64,000 nucleotides of DNA from Luteibacter sp. (GTDB taxonomy: Bacteria; Pseudomonadota; Gammaproteobacteria; Xanthomonadales; Rhodanobacteraceae), in the NCBI RefSeq assembly GCF_009912395.1, contig NZ_WNDO01000005.1, positions 124,001-188,000 on the forward strand, given 5' to 3'. Below the pieces are notes generated by a model. It saw only the letters and a list, made by a program, of their open reading frames with translations. It ran no database searches and was not told where the DNA came from. Each line of letters begins with the position of its first letter. The first letter of the stretch is position 1. The position numbers were made by a program, and so were the translations under genes. Of this stretch, positions 8,242-16,152 are shown piece by piece.

Positions 8242-10311
8242 ATGACTCCAGCACGGTCGCCTCACGCCTACTTTCCCTATATCGATGGATTGCGGGCCAT
8301 CGCCGTCCTTTCCGTCGTGCTGTACCACCTGCATGGGAGCTGGCTGCCGGGCGGTTTCGCCGGCGTGGACGTGTTCTTCGTGATCTCGGGTTTCGTGGTG
8401 AGCGCATCCGTGGGCTTGCGGGAGCGATCGTCGCTCGCCTCGTTCTGGGGTTATTTCCTGGCCCGTCGTTTCCAGCGTATCGCGCCTGCGTTGCTGGTCT
8501 GCCTGCTGGCGACGACGCTCGCCGCGACGCTCTTCATTCCCGAGGCGTGGCTGAGCGAGCACAACCAGAAGACGGGCCGCTTCGCCTTCTTCGGTTTCAG
8601 CAACCTCGTACTGGCGGGTAACGACAACAGTTATTTCTCGCCCATCACCGAATTCAATCCTTACACCCACACCTGGTCGCTGGGCGTGGAAGAGCAGTTC
8701 TACTTGCTGTTCCCCCTGTTGTTCTGGGCGTGGAGCTTTGGCGGTCGCTGGCGTCGCCTGACATTGGGGCTCTTTGTCCTGCTGGGTATCGCTTCCTTCG
8801 TCCATGCGTGGGATATCCGGAGCACGGACAGTCTTGCCGCCTTCTATCTGCTGGCATCGCGATTCTGGGAACTGGCGGTGGGCGTGGCCCTGTACCAGGC
8901 GATGGCCTGCATGGGTCGTCGATTCGACACGTCGACAGCGGATCCGGTGACGCGCTGGAAAGGAGCGCTCGCGATCCTTGGTTTCGTGTCGATGGGCATC
9001 GGCTTTTGGTTTTCCCAACCCGAGCAATTTCCCGTGCCGGGTGCCCTATGGGCGGTCGTCGGTTCCGCCCTCATACTGGGTGCGCTTCACGGTCAGCCAG
9101 CGACGGTCTGGCCCGTTCGCCTGCTCACGTCGTCGCCGATGCGCCTGATTGGCGGCATGTCGTACTCGCTCTACCTATGGCATTGGCCAGTATTCGTCCT
9201 GTTTCGCTGGACCGTCGGCCTGGGTGACTGGCCGTGGCTTCTCGCAGCGCTCGCCCTGACCTTTACGCTGGCATGGCTCTCCTGGCGGTGGGTCGAACAG
9301 CCCGTGCGCCGCTCGCAACGTATCCGCCACCTCCCGCGGTGGGCCATTGTGGGATGTGGGGTGTTGACTCTGGTGATCGGTGCTTCCCTGCATCGTTTCA
9401 TCGATCATCGGCAGCCGCGCTGGTCGCTGAGTACCGTGGCCAGGCACGCCGACGACTGGTACCCCACGACCGTCCGGGCGAAGACGGTGCCGCCTTGCGG
9501 CGTGCCGGAGCCGACCGTCGAGGAGCTGGAGCACGGCAAGCGCATCAGCTATGCCAGGACGGCTTGCGAGCATCCGGTGGATGCCCCTGACGTCTTCGTG
9601 GTGGGCGACTCCCACGCGATGGCGTTCGGCACGCTGTTCGAGGCCTATGTGGCGAACACGGGTGCGCATGTCACGCTCTACAACAATTCAGGCTGCGCCT
9701 TCCTCAGCCTGCGTCCCGAGGGCGCAACGGATGATCGATGCAAGACGGTATCGGCCATTTCCGAGCGCGATATCCTTGCCCGGGTGAAACCGGGGGACGT
9801 GGTGTTCCTGCCTTCGTTGCGCATGCCGCGCTTCGTCGACCAGTGGATTCGATACCCGCGCGACGCCGTGATTGCCCAGGCGCTGGATGCGGGCCGATTG
9901 GCGAAAGCGAGTGGTGCCGAACAGCAGGCGATCGATGTCGTTTCGCGGTTCAGCGCGAAGGGCGCACATGTGGTGCTCGAAGCACCCAATGTCCTGCTCA
10001 ACGCGCCAGCCTACCGTTGCGCGGACTGGTGGACACGCAGCAACCCTATGTGCACGCCTGGTATCGCTATCGATCGCGCCGTCATTCTTCGCCTTCGCCA
10101 ACCCATGCTGGACACAGAGCAAGCCGTGGCACATGCCGTGCCAGGGACGCGTCTTTTCGATCCACTGCCCTCGCTATGCGCGGAAGGTGTGGAGTGCACG
10201 GGCTTCAAGGACGGCCGCCCATTGTTCTTCGATGGCGACCACGTCAGTGGCTACGGCAATCAAGTGCTGCTGCCTGCCTTCGAGGAGGCGATGCGACGGG
10301 CGGTCAGATAG
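8242..10311 (+). CDS. OafA/YrhL-type membrane O-acyltransferase with C-terminal SGNH domain
   Basis: 689 residues. The N-terminal half is an acyltransferase-3 domain: it opens YFPYIDGLRAIAVLSVVLYH, which carries the catalytic-type histidine, continues GVDVFFVISGFV and TWSLGVEEQFYLLFPL, and has about ten membrane segments. The C-terminal half (from about residue 445) is an SGNH hydrolase-like domain with GDSHAMAFG near residue 451 and the closing DGDHVSGYG near 664, supplying the Ser and Asp-x-x-His residues of the triad. Proteins of this layout acetylate LPS, exopolysaccharide or peptidoglycan on the periplasmic side. The position near LPS genes makes O-antigen acetylation plausible but unproven. 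The start at 8242 is chosen because it begins just before the first conserved block. Confidence 0.88.
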   Translation: MTPARSPHAYFPYIDGLRAIAVLSVVLYHLHGSWLPGGFAGVDVFFVISGFVVSASVGLRERSSLASFWGYFLARRFQRIAPALLVCLLATTLAATLFIPEAWLSEHNQKTGRFAFFGFSNLVLAGNDNSYFSPITEFNPYTHTWSLGVEEQFYLLFPLLFWAWSFGGRWRRLTLGLFVLLGIASFVHAWDIRSTDSLAAFYLLASRFWELAVGVALYQAMACMGRRFDTSTADPVTRWKGALAILGFVSMGIGFWFSQPEQFPVPGALWAVVGSALILGALHGQPATVWPVRLLTSSPMRLIGGMSYSLYLWHWPVFVLFRWTVGLGDWPWLLAALALTFTLAWLSWRWVEQPVRRSQRIRHLPRWAIVGCGVLTLVIGASLHRFIDHRQPRWSLSTVARHADDWYPTTVRAKTVPPCGVPEPTVEELEHGKRISYARTACEHPVDAPDVFVVGDSHAMAFGTLFEAYVANTGAHVTLYNNSGCAFLSLRPEGATDDRCKTVSAISERDILARVKPGDVVFLPSLRMPRFVDQWIRYPRDAVIAQALDAGRLAKASGAEQQAIDVVSRFSAKGAHVVLEAPNVLLNAPAYRCADWWTRSNPMCTPGIAIDRAVILRLRQPMLDTEQAVAHAVPGTRLFDPLPSLCAEGVECTGFKDGRPLFFDGDHVSGYGNQVLLPAFEEAMRRAVR

Positions 10312-10335
10312 CCCCGTCGCATCGAGAACACCCTA

Positions 10336-10968
10336 TCAGGCGATACCGGGGAGATCCGACGGTGCCGCGAGCGTCTTCCAGGCGCCGGCTTTTTCCAGTT
10401 CATCCTGGTCGCCAAAGCCCCAGAGCACACCGACACCGCGCACGTCGTTGGCGACCGCGCCTTCGATGTCAAAGCGGCGATCACCGATCATGAACACCTG
10501 GTCCTTCGGATGGCCGAAGTCGGCGAGGGCGGCGGCGATCATCTCCGCCTTCTCGCTGTGCGCCGTGTCCGGTCCCGGCGCGTAGACGCGTTCGAACGCG
10601 GCGCCGAACGGCAGGTGCGGAATGATGCGCGCGGCATGGGTCCGCGTCTTGCTCGTGACCACGGCAAGCTGGTGGCCCGCCTCGGCTAGCGCGGCGATGG
10701 CTTCGGGGATGCCGTCATAGACGGTGTGTTCCGACCAGCCCACGTCCTGGAATCGCTCGCTGTAGGCGGCCACGGCGGCTTCGATGCGATCGCGGTCGTC
10801 GCCCAGCACCTGCGCGAAACTTACGCGCAGGGGAGGTCCGATCCAGGAGCGCAGCACGGACTCATGCGGCGCTTCGGCACCCACGCTGGCGAGCGAATGA
10901 CGCACGCCGGAGAGGATGCCGATTTCCGAGTCGATGAGCGTTCCATCGAGGTCGAAGAGGAAAAGCAT
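10336..10968 (-). CDS. HAD-family phosphatase (phosphoglycolate phosphatase-like)
   Basis: 210 residues. HAD motif I is FLFDLDGTLIDSE (nucleophile and acid Asp), motif II is VVTSKTRT, and motif IV is MIGDRRFDIEGA, with a helical cap between I and II, the Gph/PGP layout. Phosphoglycolate or a related small phosphate ester is the likely substrate, but this cannot be fixed from sequence. Its ATG shares one base with the pgk stop codon (TAATG), so it is translationally coupled to pgk. That pairing suggests clearance of a toxic glycolytic by-product, an inference. Confidence 0.85.
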   Translation of the reverse strand: MLFLFDLDGTLIDSEIGILSGVRHSLASVGAEAPHESVLRSWIGPPLRVSFAQVLGDDRDRIEAAVAAYSERFQDVGWSEHTVYDGIPEAIAALAEAGHQLAVVTSKTRTHAARIIPHLPFGAAFERVYAPGPDTAHSEKAEMIAAALADFGHPKDQVFMIGDRRFDIEGAVANDVRGVGVLWGFGDQDELEKAGAWKTLAAPSDLPGIA

Positions 10969-12149
10969 TACTTCGTCTCCCCGCGCGCCTTGAGCGCCGT
11001 CACGGCCGGCAGTTCCTTGCCTTCGAGGAATTCGAGGAAGGCGCCGCCGCCGGTGGAGATGTAGGACACGCCGCTTTCGATGCCGTACTTGTCGACAGCG
11101 GCGAGTGTGTCGCCACCACCGGCGATCGAGAAGGCCTTCGAGGCGGCGATGGCGCGCGCCAGCATCTCGGTGCCCTTGCCGAAGGCGTCGAACTCGAACA
11201 CGCCCACGGGGCCGTTCCACACCACGGTACCGGCCTTGGCGATCAGCTCCGCGTAGCGCTTCGCGGTCTCGGGACCGATGTCGAGGATCATCTCGTCGTC
11301 GCCGACCTGATCGACGGCCTTCACCGTGGCCTGGGCAGTGGCTGAGAATTCGGTGGCGACGACGACGTCGGTCGGCACCGGCACGTCGGCACCGCGGGCC
11401 TTCGCATCGGCCATGATCTTCTTCGCGGTGTCGAGCAGGTCGGCCTCCACCAGCGACTTGCCTACCTTATGGCCGGCAGCAAGGATGAAGGTGTTGGCGA
11501 TGCCGCCGCCCACGATCAGCTGTTCGACCTTGCCGACGAGGTTCTGCAACAGGTCGAGCTTGGTCGACACCTTGGAACCGGCGACGATCGCCAGCAGCGG
11601 CTTGGCCGGATGCTCGAGCGCCTTGCCGAGGGCGTCCAGTTCCTTCGCCAGCAGCGGGCCGGCGGCGGCCACGGGGGCGAAGCGGATCGCACCATGCGTG
11701 GAGGCCTGGGCGCGGTGGGCGGTGCCGAAGGCATCCATGACGAAGACATCGCAGAGCGCGGCGTACTTCTTCGACAGGGCCTCGTCGTCCTTGCCTTCGC
11801 CGACGTTCATGCGGCAGTTCTCCAGCACCACGACCTCGCCATCGGCGACATCGACGCCGTCGAGGTAGTCGCGGACCAGGCGCACGTCCTTGCCGAGCTT
11901 CTGGCCGAGCCACTCGGCGACCGGCTTCAGCGAGGATGCCTCGTCGAATTCGCCTTCCTTCGGGCGACCCAGATGCGAGATCACCATCACCTTCGCGCCG
12001 GCATCGCGGGCGGCGATGATGGTGGGGACGGCGGCATCGAGGCGCTGGGTCGAGGTGATCCTGCCGTTCTCGACCGGGACGTTCAGGTCTTCGCGGATGA
12101 GCACGCGCTTGCCGCGCAGGTCGAGGTCTTGCATACGGGTGACGGACAC
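10968..12149 (-). CDS. pgk: Phosphoglycerate kinase
   Basis: 393 residues, the normal bacterial length. It transfers phosphate from 1,3-bisphosphoglycerate to ADP. Seen: the N-terminal substrate-binding [23 protein letters not shown], the hinge/nucleotide segment [26 protein letters not shown] and the terminal phosphate loop [16 protein letters not shown]. Translation most likely starts at the GTG at 12149, which has GGAG about seven bases upstream; an in-frame ATG five codons later lacks a ribosome site. The gene points away from pyk and aldolase although the three often cluster in relatives, hinting at a local rearrangement. Confidence 0.95.
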   Translation of the reverse strand: MSVTRMQDLDLRGKRVLIREDLNVPVENGRITSTQRLDAAVPTIIAARDAGAKVMVISHLGRPKEGEFDEASSLKPVAEWLGQKLGKDVRLVRDYLDGVDVADGEVVVLENCRMNVGEGKDDEALSKKYAALCDVFVMDAFGTAHRAQASTHGAIRFAPVAAAGPLLAKELDALGKALEHPAKPLLAIVAGSKVSTKLDLLQNLVGKVEQLIVGGGIANTFILAAGHKVGKSLVEADLLDTAKKIMADAKARGADVPVPTDVVVATEFSATAQATVKAVDQVGDDEMILDIGPETAKRYAELIAKAGTVVWNGPVGVFEFDAFGKGTEMLARAIAASKAFSIAGGGDTLAAVDKYGIESGVSYISTGGGAFLEFLEGKELPAVTALKARGETK

Positions 12150-12231
12150 GAGGAACTCCAGCTTCAGGTGTAGGAGAAGCGGTAATTGTCCTCGGCCTGC
12201 ATCGGTGGGTGCAAATCAGGTCTCTTCGCTC

Positions 12232-12260
12232 GACGGGTCGCGCGCAAGCGTGCTCCTACA
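12232..12260. repeat. REP-like extragenic palindrome
   Basis: The minus-strand sequence TGTAGGAGCACGCTTGCGCG, followed by CGACCCG, has the look of the GTAGGAGC-type extragenic palindromes common in pseudomonads and xanthomonads. It lies in the divergent gap between pgk and maiA. Only one clear copy was noticed in this window, so repeat status is inferred from form. Confidence 0.45.
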
Positions 12261-12290
12261 TAGAATCAAGGGCCGCACTCGGGAACGCCC

Positions 12291-12935
12291 ATGCTCGCCC
12301 TCTATACCTACTGGCGCTCCAGCGCCGCCTACCGCATCCGTATCGCCCTGAACCTCAAGGGGTTGGACTACGAAGCCCGTCCGGTCCATCTGGTCAACGA
12401 CGGCGGCGAGCACCTGAAATCCGCCTACAGGGACATCTCCCCCCAGGCTCAGTTGCCGACCCTGATCGATGGCGATGTGACCGTCCGGCAGTCGATGGCG
12501 ATCCTGGAATACCTGGAAGAGACCCGGCCCACGCCGGCGCTGCTGCCGGCCGATACGCAGGGCAGGGCACGCGTGCGCGAACTTGCGCTGGCCGTGGGCA
12601 CCGACATCCATCCGCTGGGCAACCTGCGGGTACTGAAGGAGCTGGAATCGCGCTACGGCGCCGATGCGGCCGGCAAAGCGGCCTGGTGCCGGCGCTGGAT
12701 CGGCAACGGTTTCGACGGTATCGAGGTCTTGCTGGAGCGAGGTCCCAAAGGACGCTACAGCTACGGCGACACACCGACCATCGCGGACTGCTGCCTTGTG
12801 CCGCAGTACTACAACGCAGTGCGCTGGGAGCTGGACCTGGCGCCGTACCCGAACATCTGCCGGGTGGTCGAGGCCTGCCAGGCACTGGAAGCCTTCAGGA
12901 AGGCCGCGCCGGAGATGCAGCCGGACGCGACCTGA
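12291..12935 (+). CDS. maiA: Maleylacetoacetate isomerase (zeta-class GST)
   Basis: 214 residues. It isomerises maleylacetoacetate to fumarylacetoacetate in tyrosine/homogentisate breakdown, using glutathione. The zeta-class N-terminal signature is present (YTYWRSSAAYRIRIALNLKG, with the catalytic SSA serines), then PQAQLPTLIDG and QSMAILEYLEE of the thioredoxin-like domain. The helical domain has ALAVGTDIHPLGNLRVL and YSYGDTPTIADCCLVPQYYNA. Zeta GSTs also dehalogenate small acids, so a broader role is possible. No partner genes of the pathway are adjacent. The start follows a weak GGGA. Confidence 0.9.
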   Translation: MLALYTYWRSSAAYRIRIALNLKGLDYEARPVHLVNDGGEHLKSAYRDISPQAQLPTLIDGDVTVRQSMAILEYLEETRPTPALLPADTQGRARVRELALAVGTDIHPLGNLRVLKELESRYGADAAGKAAWCRRWIGNGFDGIEVLLERGPKGRYSYGDTPTIADCCLVPQYYNAVRWELDLAPYPNICRVVEACQALEAFRKAAPEMQPDAT

Positions 12936-12940
12936 GGGGC

Positions 12941-12960
12941 GACCGCGCGCAAGCGCGGTC
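12941..12960. repeat. Hairpin between convergent maiA and pilU
   Basis: GACCGCGC and GCGCGGTC flank a GCAA tetraloop, eight bases from the pilU stop. It has no T tail on either strand, so it may be a palindromic extragenic element or a weak terminator. Confidence 0.5.
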
Positions 12961-12968
12961 CCGCATCT

Positions 12969-14078
12969 TCAGACACCGATCCCGTAGGGGTCGCTCGAGG
13001 CGAATTCGTTGCCCGAGGCGCCTTCGGACAAGCGGATCTTCAGCGCCAGGCCATCGCGGGAGTCGGCCTTGGCCAGGCATTCGTCCAGCGTGATCTGGCC
13101 GTCCTTGTAGAGGCGGTAGAGCGACTGGTCGAAGGTCTGCATGCCTTCCTGGAGGCTGCGGTCCATGGCGTCCTTCACCTCGTGGATCTGGCCGCGGCGG
13201 ATCATGTCGCGGATCAGCGGCGTATTGAGCAGCACTTCCACCGCGGGCACGCGACGGCCATCCTTGCCGATCACCAGGCGCTGGCTTATCACCGCGCGCA
13301 GGTTCAGGGCCAGATTCATCAGCACGTTCTTGTGTGCCGATTCCGGGAAAAAGTTGAGGATGCGTTCCAGGGTCTGGTCGGCGTTGTTCGAGTGCAGGGT
13401 GGCCAGGCAGAGGTGGCCGGTCTCGGAGAAGGCGATGGCGGCCTCCATGGTCTCCGTGTCGCGGATCTCGCCGATCATGATGACGTCCGGCGCCTCACGC
13501 ATCGCGTTCTTCAGCGCCTCGTGGTAGCTGTGGGTGTCCAGGCCCACCTCGCGCTGGTTCACGATCGACCGCTTGTGACGGTGCAGGTATTCGATCGGGT
13601 CCTCGATGGTGAGGATGTGGCCGGAGGTGTTCTGGTTGCGGTGGTCGATCATCGCCGCCAGGGTGGTGGACTTGCCCGAACCGGTGGCGCCCACGACCAG
13701 GATCAGGCCGCGCGGCTCCAAGACGAGCTCGCGGAAGATCGACGGCAGGCGCAGCTCTTCCAGCGAGGGGATCTCGCTCTTGATGGCGCGGATCACCATG
13801 CCGATCTCGCCGCGCTGCTTGAACACGTTGATGCGGAAACGCCCGGCTTCCTTCACGGCCAGGGCCATGTTCAGCTCCAGATCCCGCTCGAACTGGGGCA
13901 CCTGGCCTTCGTCCATCAGGGAGTAGGCGATCTTCTTGACCATGCCCGCCGGCAAGCCGGTATTGCCGAGCGGATAGAGCTTGCCCTCCACCTTGATGTT
14001 CACCGGGGCGCCGGTCGTCAGGAACATGTCCGACGCGCCCTTGTCCACCATAAGCTTGAGGAAATAACCAATGTCCAC
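12969..14078 (-). CDS. pilU: Type IV pilus retraction ATPase accessory PilU
   Basis: 369 residues. A cytoplasmic hexameric ATPase working with PilT in pilus retraction. Seen: the N-terminal FLKLMVDKGASDMFLTTGAP, Walker A GATGSGKST, the Asp box IEDPIEYLH, Walker B DVIMIGEIRD and the His box HLCLATLHSNNADQT. The opening sequence and the tail beyond 345 residues favour PilU over PilT; no pilT lies next to it here. The start codon is GTG at 14078, since no ATG precedes the conserved start. The divergent gene at 14173 leaves a 94-base shared upstream region. Confidence 0.9.
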   Translation of the reverse strand: MDIGYFLKLMVDKGASDMFLTTGAPVNIKVEGKLYPLGNTGLPAGMVKKIAYSLMDEGQVPQFERDLELNMALAVKEAGRFRINVFKQRGEIGMVIRAIKSEIPSLEELRLPSIFRELVLEPRGLILVVGATGSGKSTTLAAMIDHRNQNTSGHILTIEDPIEYLHRHKRSIVNQREVGLDTHSYHEALKNAMREAPDVIMIGEIRDTETMEAAIAFSETGHLCLATLHSNNADQTLERILNFFPESAHKNVLMNLALNLRAVISQRLVIGKDGRRVPAVEVLLNTPLIRDMIRRGQIHEVKDAMDRSLQEGMQTFDQSLYRLYKDGQITLDECLAKADSRDGLALKIRLSEGASGNEFASSDPYGIGV

Positions 14079-14100
14079 CTAAACCCCCGGGTGTTCGCAT

Positions 14101-14106
14101 TACAAT
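14101..14106 (+). promoter_or_regulatory. Candidate -10 box for the lipoprotein operon
   Basis: TACAAT lies in the 94-base divergent gap, 67 bases before the lipoprotein ATG. No convincing -35 is seen. Confidence 0.4.
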
Positions 14107-14172
14107 CGAGACGAAGTCTCTCCAGACCCTGTATATCGACAATATCTCGCAAATCTGTAAGAGGAACGAGTG

Positions 14173-14700
14173 ATGGTGCACATCTTGCCGTCGAACACCC
14201 TGTATCGGGGCCGCCGGCTCCTTGCCACGGCTACGCTAGGCCTTGCTTTCGCCACGCTGGCCGGTTGCGCCAGTACACCGCCGCCCAACGGCACCATGAA
14301 CCAGGCCCTGGCCCAGCTCCAGGCCGCCCGCGACGCCGGGGCGGCCGATTACGCGCCGGTCGACCTCGACTATGCGCAGGGCAAGTTCTCCCAGGCCCAG
14401 AAGGCCATGGCGAACCGCAAGTACGACGATGCGGCCCTGTTGGCCGACGAATCCAGCGTGGACAGCGAACTTGCCCGCGCCAAGGCCCGCCTGGGCGCCG
14501 CCCGGGCCCAGAACCAGTCCAAGAGCAAGGAAAACTCGCGCATGCGCGTCGAGATGATCGACAACCACGCGAACGACACCGTGCCGATTCCCAGCAGCGT
14601 GCAGGAATCCGAGACGGTCCTGCCCGAAGCGACCAACAACGCCCCGCCGCCGGCTGCCGGTGGCGAGACCCAGCCCCTGAACGACCAGGGAGGCCGCTGA
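14173..14700 (+). CDS. DUF4398-type lipoprotein
   Basis: 175 residues from the ATG at 14173; a GTG directly before it is a less well spaced alternative. GAGGA lies seven bases upstream. The N-terminus is a lipoprotein signal with lipobox LAGC, then a proline spacer, so it is probably lipid-anchored. Residues 40-115 are helical and Ala-rich (MNQALAQLQAARDAGAADYA, YAQGKFSQAQKAMANRKYDDA), the pattern of DUF4398 helices. The C-terminal 60 residues are low complexity (Pro, Glu, Asn). The next gene starts one base after its stop, and that product is also helical, so the two probably act together. Role unknown. Confidence 0.75.
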   Translation: MVHILPSNTLYRGRRLLATATLGLAFATLAGCASTPPPNGTMNQALAQLQAARDAGAADYAPVDLDYAQGKFSQAQKAMANRKYDDAALLADESSVDSELARAKARLGAARAQNQSKSKENSRMRVEMIDNHANDTVPIPSSVQESETVLPEATNNAPPPAAGGETQPLNDQGGR

Positions 14701-14701
14701 C

Positions 14702-15373
14702 ATGAAGCGATCGACCATCCTGTTTTCCGCCCTGGCCCTGGCCCTGGCCTTCTCGGCCGCCCCGGCGTTCGCCGCCACCGACGACCTCGACGTCCGTCGG
14801 CTGAATTCCAGCCTCGACCAGCTCTCCAGCGACCCGACCCTGGGCGGCTATGCGCAGTCCGAGCAGGCCCGCGCCCGCGAGGCCATCAACCAGCTGGCCC
14901 AGTTCAAACCCAAGGACAAGCAGCACCCGCATTACCTGTACCTCGCGGAGCGCCGCGTGGACATCGCCAAGGCGGCCGCCCAGCTCCAGGACGCCCAGTC
15001 GAAGAGCTCCCAGCTCGATCGCGAGCACGACGCCATCCTCCTGGAGGCCAGCCGCCTCGATGCCGAGATGGCGCGCCGCCAGCTCGAGCAGCAGCGCATG
15101 CAGAACCAGATGATCCAGGAAGAGGCCGCTCGCCTGCAGCAGCAGGGCGTCGAGTACTCGCAGGCGCTGGACCAGGCCAAGGCCGAGGGCGAAAAGGCCC
15201 GCCAGGTCGCCGCCGCCCAGGCAAAGGTGGCCAACGCGGCCAAGAAGCAGGCCGCCGTGGCCGAGGCCGCCGCCCGCGCGATGCGTGACCTGAACTCGTC
15301 CGACGGTGGCGCCCCGGCGAACACCCCGGCTACTAGCACCCCCAAGAAGTCGAAGAAATCCGGCGGCAACTGA
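14702..15373 (+). CDS. Periplasmic coiled-coil protein, DUF4398-like
   Basis: 223 residues. The signal peptide MKRSTILFSALALALAF ends at AFAA. The mature protein opens with SSLDQLSSDPTLGGYAQSEQ, the DUF4398-type start, followed by an almost unbroken helix from about residue 85 to 200 rich in Ala, Gln, Glu and Arg (EMARRQLEQQRMQNQMIQEE), a predicted long coiled coil. The last 20 residues are Pro/Thr/Lys rich. In related bacteria such proteins often precede an OmpA-domain partner, which is missing here. One base separates it from the lipoprotein gene, with GGAGG nine bases upstream, so the pair is an operon. Confidence 0.75.
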   Translation: MKRSTILFSALALALAFSAAPAFAATDDLDVRRLNSSLDQLSSDPTLGGYAQSEQARAREAINQLAQFKPKDKQHPHYLYLAERRVDIAKAAAQLQDAQSKSSQLDREHDAILLEASRLDAEMARRQLEQQRMQNQMIQEEAARLQQQGVEYSQALDQAKAEGEKARQVAAAQAKVANAAKKQAAVAEAAARAMRDLNSSDGGAPANTPATSTPKKSKKSGGN

Positions 15374-15708
15374 CCGCCGGCTCTTTCGGACCCATGCGCC
15401 CCGCGTGCGGCCGCCTGACAGGTGGTCGCACGCGGGGCGTACTTGTTTGATGTTGTGTAAGTGATTGCTTAAGAAACTGTTTTTTGGGCGAGGCTCTACG
15501 AAATTTCGCTCTTGCGCGCCCTCAATGAGCGGAGTAGCTTCGATCCCCCGTCACCGAAAAAACATGTGACGGGTCTTTCGGAGCATGCGTGACGTTCACC
15601 CAGGCACACCGCATCGCGATCCAACCTGCATCCGATGCGCAGCCGTGCCCGCATGGCTCCCCTCACGACCGGCCCGTCCGGGCCGGCCCCACCGCGAGGA
15701 GCATGGCT
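15374..15708. other. 335-base intergenic region with two hairpins
   Basis: No gene seen. It contains a 13-bp hairpin (15397-15409 with 15427-15439), probably the terminator of the preceding pair although its T tail is weak. An AT-richer stretch follows with TTGATG (15447) and TAAGAA (15470) 17 bases apart, a weak promoter candidate. A second hairpin, CCCGTCAC with GTGACGGG around an A-rich loop, spans 15547-15573 and is followed by TCTTTC. A leader or small RNA ahead of the YdcH-like gene is possible but not shown. Confidence 0.5.
15397..15439 (+). terminator. Long hairpin after the coiled-coil gene
   Basis: A 13-bp perfect stem (CGCCCCGCGTGCG with its complement) closes a loop of 17 bases that itself can partly pair. 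It is followed by TACTTGTTTG, a poor T tail. Confidence 0.55.
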
Positions 15709-15936
15709 ATGTTCGAAAACCAGCAGCGTGACGACGTCGAAAAGTTCATCCACAAGGATCCGGACACCCGTCGTCTCTATTTCCGTCACCAGGAACTCAA
15801 CGACAAGCTCGATAACGCAGGTCGGGGGTGTCTAGCCCTCGGCGACGAGGAACTGACGCGGATGAAGCTGGAGAAGCTGCAGGCGAAGAATCAACTCCAG
15901 AGAATGTGGGATTCCTGGAGCGCACCGCGACACTGA
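15709..15936 (+). CDS. YdcH-family (DUF465) small protein
   Basis: 75 residues. The C-terminal 50 residues follow the DUF465 pattern: FRHQELNDKL, a short acidic/glycine turn, then GDEELTRMKLEKLQAKNQLQ, two antiparallel helices. The usual family length is 60-80. AGGAG stands seven bases before the ATG at 15709; an ATG two codons earlier is only one base from it and so is less likely. Members are cytoplasmic and widely conserved with no settled role. A clear terminator follows. Confidence 0.8.
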   Translation: MFENQQRDDVEKFIHKDPDTRRLYFRHQELNDKLDNAGRGCLALGDEELTRMKLEKLQAKNQLQRMWDSWSAPRH

Positions 15937-15965
15937 ATGTATTCCGCAGTACAGCAATGCGAGGA

Positions 15966-15990
15966 AAGGGCGCGGAAACGCGCCCTTTTT
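15966..15990 (+). terminator. Rho-independent terminator after the YdcH-like gene
   Basis: GGGCGCG and CGCGCCC enclose a GAAA tetraloop, flanked by AA on the left and TTTTT on the right. Confidence 0.9.
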
Positions 15991-16090
15991 ATTGTGCGTG
16001 CGCAGCAGGAACCTGACGGGGGTATCGCGGTCTTTGCTAGGGCTTTTCGCTTCGGCCGGAAGCCCGGCATCGCAAGGACGCGCGACCGCT

Positions 16091-16096
16091 TATCAT
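16091..16096 (+). promoter_or_regulatory. Candidate -10 box for cbs-glmS
   Basis: TATCAT matches the -10 consensus at five of six positions and lies 57 bases before the cbs start. The -35 region is not recognisable. Confidence 0.35.
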
Positions 16097-16152
16097 GTGC
16101 GCCCTGAGCGCGGGGTCGAAGGGGCCCCGACAAACCAAGCAATGGAGTATCC

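Noticed and set aside
15547-15573. Hairpin with T-poor tail as an intrinsic terminator or small RNA end
   Set aside because: An eight-bp stem with an 11-base A-rich loop and only TCTTTC after it is too weak to call; recorded only within the intergenic region.
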